From positions 111,523,199 to 111,587,198 of the forward strand of contig CM063502.1 in the NCBI GenBank assembly GCA_032207245.1: a stretch of 64,000 nt of DNA, given 5' to 3'. The notes beneath the pieces were generated by a model. That model was not told the DNA's origin and did not search any database. It was given only the letters and a program-made list of their open reading frames with translations. Positions 60,493 to 64,000 of the stretch are shown here, in pieces. Within the stretch, counting starts at the first letter, position 1. The number at the start of each line of letters is the position of its first letter. The translations under genes were made by a program, and so were the position numbers. Source of the stretch: Pardosa pseudoannulata. Taxonomy: Eukaryota; Arthropoda; Arachnida; Araneae; Lycosidae.

Positions 60493-60702
60493 ATGGATTT
60501 TGACGGAATTTTCTTGATCCGAGAAGAAATATTTCAAGACCAAAATCGTATATACCACTGGATAGAATCAAATAACGCAGCTATGTATTACAGCAGAACT
60601 CATATGAATAAATTTGGTGTTGCCGTAAAACACAAAATTTATTCATATGGTATTGAACTGGAAGGTAGCAAAAGAAAACTTATAAATAATTTATTTAAAT
60701 AA
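60493..60702 (+). CDS. hypothetical 69-residue frame, array unit A1
   Basis: The frame begins MDFDGIFLIREEIFQDQNRI and ends with a lysine-rich tail, LINNLFK and stop. It has no cysteine, signal peptide, membrane segment or recognised domain; the middle contains AMYYSRTHMNKFGVAVKHK. An in-frame TGA lies immediately before the ATG here (as in A3), so if coding it starts at this ATG or is joined by splicing in another way. Three array units keep the frame with no indel. Changes between copies are almost all amino-acid changing, so they give no sign of purifying selection. Coding status is unproven. Confidence 0.35.
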   Translation: MDFDGIFLIREEIFQDQNRIYHWIESNNAAMYYSRTHMNKFGVAVKHKIYSYGIELEGSKRKLINNLFK

Positions 60703-61432
60703 TGCTACATAATTTAATATTTCGCTTTTTACAACAAAATATCATCTATTGTAGTTAATGTATATTTTAAAGGATATATGGCTAAAATAAAAGAAAAAAT
60801 AAGTAATTTTTTTTTTCAACTTGAATACAAATTACTTACCTTGAGTGGAATATACTAAAACAATCTACGGGAACATAGTAATGGTACTAGATAAAATTAA
60901 GTACTGGATCCATATTTTTTAAAATGCTATCTATTATAATTAACATATTGAAAAATGTATACTGCACGTTAAATGAGTACAAATCAGGTTGACTAACCCT
61001 CATCATTTTTATCGTCGGAGAAAAATTATTATGAGGCAGATCGTGCATATTACTAGACAGATTCAATCTATGTTTTACGAAAAACTAAATTTCTTCATAT
61101 GGTATTGAACAAAGCGTATAAACAAATTAACGCAGTTTTGTGGTAAATACCTCAAAGCTTAATACTTAGGGAAGTCTGATTACCAACAAAGGTTAAAATT
61201 ATATAAATAAATAAATAAACGAAATAATACTACATGATGTAATAATCACTTTTTATACAAAATAATTCCTTGTACTGTAGTTAATATATAGTTCTAAGAA
61301 CATACTAGTAAAATGTAGGATTCCAATTTATAATTTATTATGAATTACTTTGTAAGGTGAATAATTCTAGAATAATCAGCACTTCAAACAAAAACTAATG
61401 AAGTTACATTATCATCATTAAATGGAGGGTGG

Positions 61433-61642
61433 ATGGATTTTGACGGAATTTTCTTGATCCGAGAAGAAATATTACAAGACCAAAATCGTATATATCACCG
61501 GATAGAATCAAATAACGCAGCTATGTATTACGGCAGAAGTCATATGAATAAATTTGGTGTTGCCGTAAAACACAAAATTTATTCATATGGTATTGAACAG
61601 GAAGATATCAAAATAAAACTTGTAAATAATTTATTTAAATAA
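61433..61642 (+). CDS. hypothetical 69-residue frame, array unit A2
   Basis: Same length as A1, with about ten base differences in 210, of which one (a Tyr codon) is silent. Residue changes include W to R in the HW(I)E context, S/T to G/S in the YYSRTH segment and ELEGSK to EQEDIK. Unlike A1, the codon before the ATG is TGG and the frame stays open upstream for at least 15 codons, ruling out a fixed start. Function unknown. Confidence 0.35.
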   Translation: MDFDGIFLIREEILQDQNRIYHRIESNNAAMYYGRSHMNKFGVAVKHKIYSYGIEQEDIKIKLVNNLFK

Positions 61643-62368
61643 TGCTACATATTTTAATATTTCGATTTTTACAAGAAAATACAATCTATCATAGTTAATG
61701 TATATTTTAAAGAATATATGGCTAAAATGCAAAAAAAAAAAAAAATTAAACTTGAATACAAATTATTTTCTTCACGTAGAATATTCTAAAACAATCTACG
61801 AGAACATAGTAATGCTACTGGATACAATTAAGCACTGGATCTATGTTTTTTTAAATGCTATCCATTATAATTAACATATTGTAAAATGTATACTGCACTA
61901 TAAATGAGTACTAATCAGGTTGACTAACCCTCATCTTTTTTTTTTTCGTCGGAGAAAAAGAATTATCAGGCAGATCGTACATACAACTATATAGATTCAT
62001 TCTATGTTTTACAACAAAACTAAATTTTTTTTATATTTTATTGAAAAAAGCGTATAAACAAATTAACGCAGCTTTGCCTTAAATACCTCAAAGCCTAATC
62101 CTTAGGGAAGTCTGATTACCACCGAAGGTTAAAATTAAATAAATAAATAAATATACGAAATAACACTACATGATTTAATATTCACTTTTTATACAATATA
62201 ATTCCATGTACTGTAGTTAATATATAGTGCTAAGAAAATACTAGTAAAATGTAGGATTCCAATTTATAATTTATTATGAATTACTTTGTAAGGTGAATAA
62301 TTCTCGAAAAATCTGCACTTTAAACAAAAACTAATTAAGTTAAATTATCATCATCAAATGGAGGGTGA

Positions 62369-62578
62369 ATGGATTTTGACGGAATTTTCTTGATCCGAGA
62401 AGAAATATTACAAGACCAAAATCGTATATACCACTGGATAGAATCAAATAACGCAGCTATGTATTACAGCAGAAATCATATGAATAAATTTGGTGTTGCC
62501 GTAAAACACAAAATTTATTCATATGGTATTGAACAGGAAGATAGGAAAATAAAACTTATAAATAATTTATTTAAATAA
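62369..62578 (+). CDS. hypothetical 69-residue frame, array unit A3
   Basis: Six base differences from A1, all amino-acid changing; the tail reads EQEDRKIKLINNLFK. It has an upstream in-frame TGA like A1. The core is more alike between units than the flanks, where small indels accumulate. Function unknown. Confidence 0.35.
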   Translation: MDFDGIFLIREEILQDQNRIYHWIESNNAAMYYSRNHMNKFGVAVKHKIYSYGIEQEDRKIKLINNLFK

Positions 62579-63257
62579 TGCTACATAATTTAATATTTCC
62601 TTTTTTACAAGAAAATACCATCTATAGTAATTAATGTATATTTTAAACAATATATGGCTAAAATGAAAAAAAAATTAAACTTGAATACAAATTACTTTCC
62701 TCACGTAGAATATTCTAAAACAATCTACGAGAACATGCTACTAGATAAAATTAAGTACTGGATCTATGTTTTTTAAAATGCTATCTATTATAATTAACAT
62801 ATTGTAGAATGCATACTGCACTATAAATAAGTACTAATCAGGTTGACTAACGATCACCTTTTTTTTCGTCGGAGAAAAAGAATTATCAAGCAGGTCGTAC
62901 ATACTACTAGACAGATTCATTCTATGTTTTACGACAAAACTAAATTTCTTTATTATATGGTATTAAACAAAGCGTATAAACAAATTAATGCTATTTCAAG
63001 GTAAATATCTCAAAGCCTGAGGGTTAAAAATAAATAAATAAACAAATGAAATAATACTACATAATGTAATAACCTATTTTTATACAAAATAATTTATGTA
63101 CTGTTAGTAACATATAGTGCTAAGAACATACAAATAAAATGTAAAATTGCAATTTATAATTTATCATTAATTACTTTGTAAAGCAGATGATTCTAGAATA
63201 ATCTGCACTTCAAACAAAAACTAATCAAGTTAAATTATCCTCATCAAATAGAAAGTG

Positions 63258-63420
63258 GATGGATTTTGACGGAATTTTCTTCATCTGAGAACATATATTA
63301 CAAGATCAAAATCATGTACACCACTGCATAGAATTAAATACTACTCATATGTTTTACAGAAATCTGAATGTTATATTTATATGGCATTGAATTAAACGTA
63401 TCAATAAATTATAAAATTAA
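63258..63420 (+). pseudogene. decayed frame of array unit A4
   Basis: Begins ATGGATTTTGACGGAATTTT as in A1-A3, but reaches a stop within about ten codons (TTCATCTGAG). It is shortened and diverged after that. It marks the right edge of the array. Confidence 0.6.
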
Positions 63421-63632
63421 ACACCGCAAAATATAATGATTAATTTTTCGTAAGAAAATTCCATCTATTTTTAAACGTATCAATAAATTATAAAATTAAA
63501 CGCAGCAAAATATAATGATTAATTTTTCACAAGAAAATTCCATCTATTTTTAAACGTATCAATAAATTATAAAATTAAACACCGCAAAATATAATAGTTA
63601 TTTTTTTACAAGAAAATTTCATCTATTTCTAA
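63391..63632. repeat. three-copy tandem repeat, 79-bp unit
   Basis: AAACGTATCAATAAATTATA occurs at 63394, 63473 and 63552, each followed by AAATTAAAC(A/G)C(C/A)GCAAAATA and AAGAAAATT(C/T)CATCTATTT. The unit derives from the tail of array unit A4, re-amplified. Confidence 0.93.
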
Positions 63633-64000
63633 AAAAACCTATACCACTGCAGTTCAGGTACAGAGAAAGATTAAGAAAATTACTACTTTCAAAGTTATTA
63701 TTTTTTAATTTTTGGTTTTTAAAAATGTCAGCAATAATCGGTCTTCTGTTTACTGTTAAATCTACTGCCTTAGCAATAAGTTATCACAATAATAATAATA
63801 AGAATATTATTTATTCCTTTCAAAGTAAATACTAGTAAAATTCACCATTTCACTTTATATTTGAATATGAATTACCTTCTCTAAACTCTCTACAAAACAC
63901 TTCTTCGGGTATATTATTGTAGAATTAATATAATAAATAAATAAATGTATTTGTAATTTTACATTTACATTTTCAATAAATAAATGTATTTGTATTTGTA
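63633..64000. other. AT-rich end of window
   Basis: Nothing recognised except a repeated AATAAATAAATGTATTTGTA word at 63939 and 63976. Confidence 0.5.

Larger units (their letters stand above)
60445..63390 (+). repeat. higher-order tandem array, about 937-bp dimeric unit
   Basis: Type A halves at about 60445, 61380, 62318 and 63205 begin ACTTCAAAC(A/G)A(A/G)AACTAAT and carry the ATGGATTTTGACGGAATTTT core. They alternate with type B halves at about 60970, 61905 and 62825, which begin GAGTACAAATCAGGTTGACT. B halves keep recognisable traces of the A core (CAGATCGTGCATA, TCTATGTTTTACG, TATGGTATTGAACA) but no frame. The 937-bp unit therefore arose from duplication of a roughly 470-bp ancestor followed by amplification of the pair. 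Confidence 0.88.

Noticed and set aside
63391..63632. CRISPR-like array
   Set aside because: The three 79-bp units are contiguous tandem copies with no spacers, in a eukaryotic AT-rich context.

Overview
This window looks like non-coding DNA from an AT-rich arthropod nuclear genome, most likely a spider. The evidence is very long (TA)n microsatellites, about ten copies of one tRNA-derived SINE ending in CCAAACC repeats, a BEL/Pao retrotransposon integrase remnant, and a decayed Tc1/mariner-superfamily transposon of the arthropod DUF4817 type. I see no bacterial features and no complete, recognisable single-copy gene. The taxon is inferred from repeat character and recalled protein-family resemblance; no search was run. 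The window may lie in an intergenic region or a very long intron.

Layout. 1-6 kb is AT-rich DNA with a 434-bp direct repeat and a 45-bp triplicate. 6.8-9.6 kb is an array of about 700-bp units whose first two copies (715 bp) appear identical. 10.0-12.9 kb starts with a GC-richer leader, followed by at least six tandem units carrying a short open frame that ends in ...GRKIKCLL-stop. A SINE has inserted into one unit with a clear 13-bp target-site duplication. 13-15.2 kb is a SINE cluster. 16.6-18.1 kb has a second leader related to the first, followed by a different 385-bp array. 18-31 kb is mostly AT-rich, with (TA)n tracts, a 470-bp direct repeat and a 190-bp tandem pair. 31.3-32.2 kb holds a perfect 53-bp-arm hairpin beside the BEL/Pao integrase pseudogene. 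32.6-33.6 kb is a three-copy 330-bp array. 34.5-36.3 kb has two GC-richer blocks with unrecognised open frames. 36.7-37.1 kb has (TA)n tracts, one inside a perfect palindrome. 37-52 kb is largely featureless AT-rich DNA with a 360-bp direct repeat, a SINE and a 465-bp (TA)n field. 52.7-53.6 kb is another repeat cluster. 57.5-58.8 kb is a mariner-type element inserted inside a (TA)n tract. 60.3-63.3 kb is a higher-order tandem array in which three units keep an intact 69-codon frame.

The most interesting signals are the two arrays of exon-like short open frames (10.2-12.9 kb and 60.4-63.3 kb). Each has a GC-richer leader directly upstream, and the 10-kb leader recurs in front of the 17-kb array. 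They could be tandemly duplicated terminal exons of unannotated genes, or passenger sequence amplified inside satellite-like repeats. The sequence alone does not decide between these.
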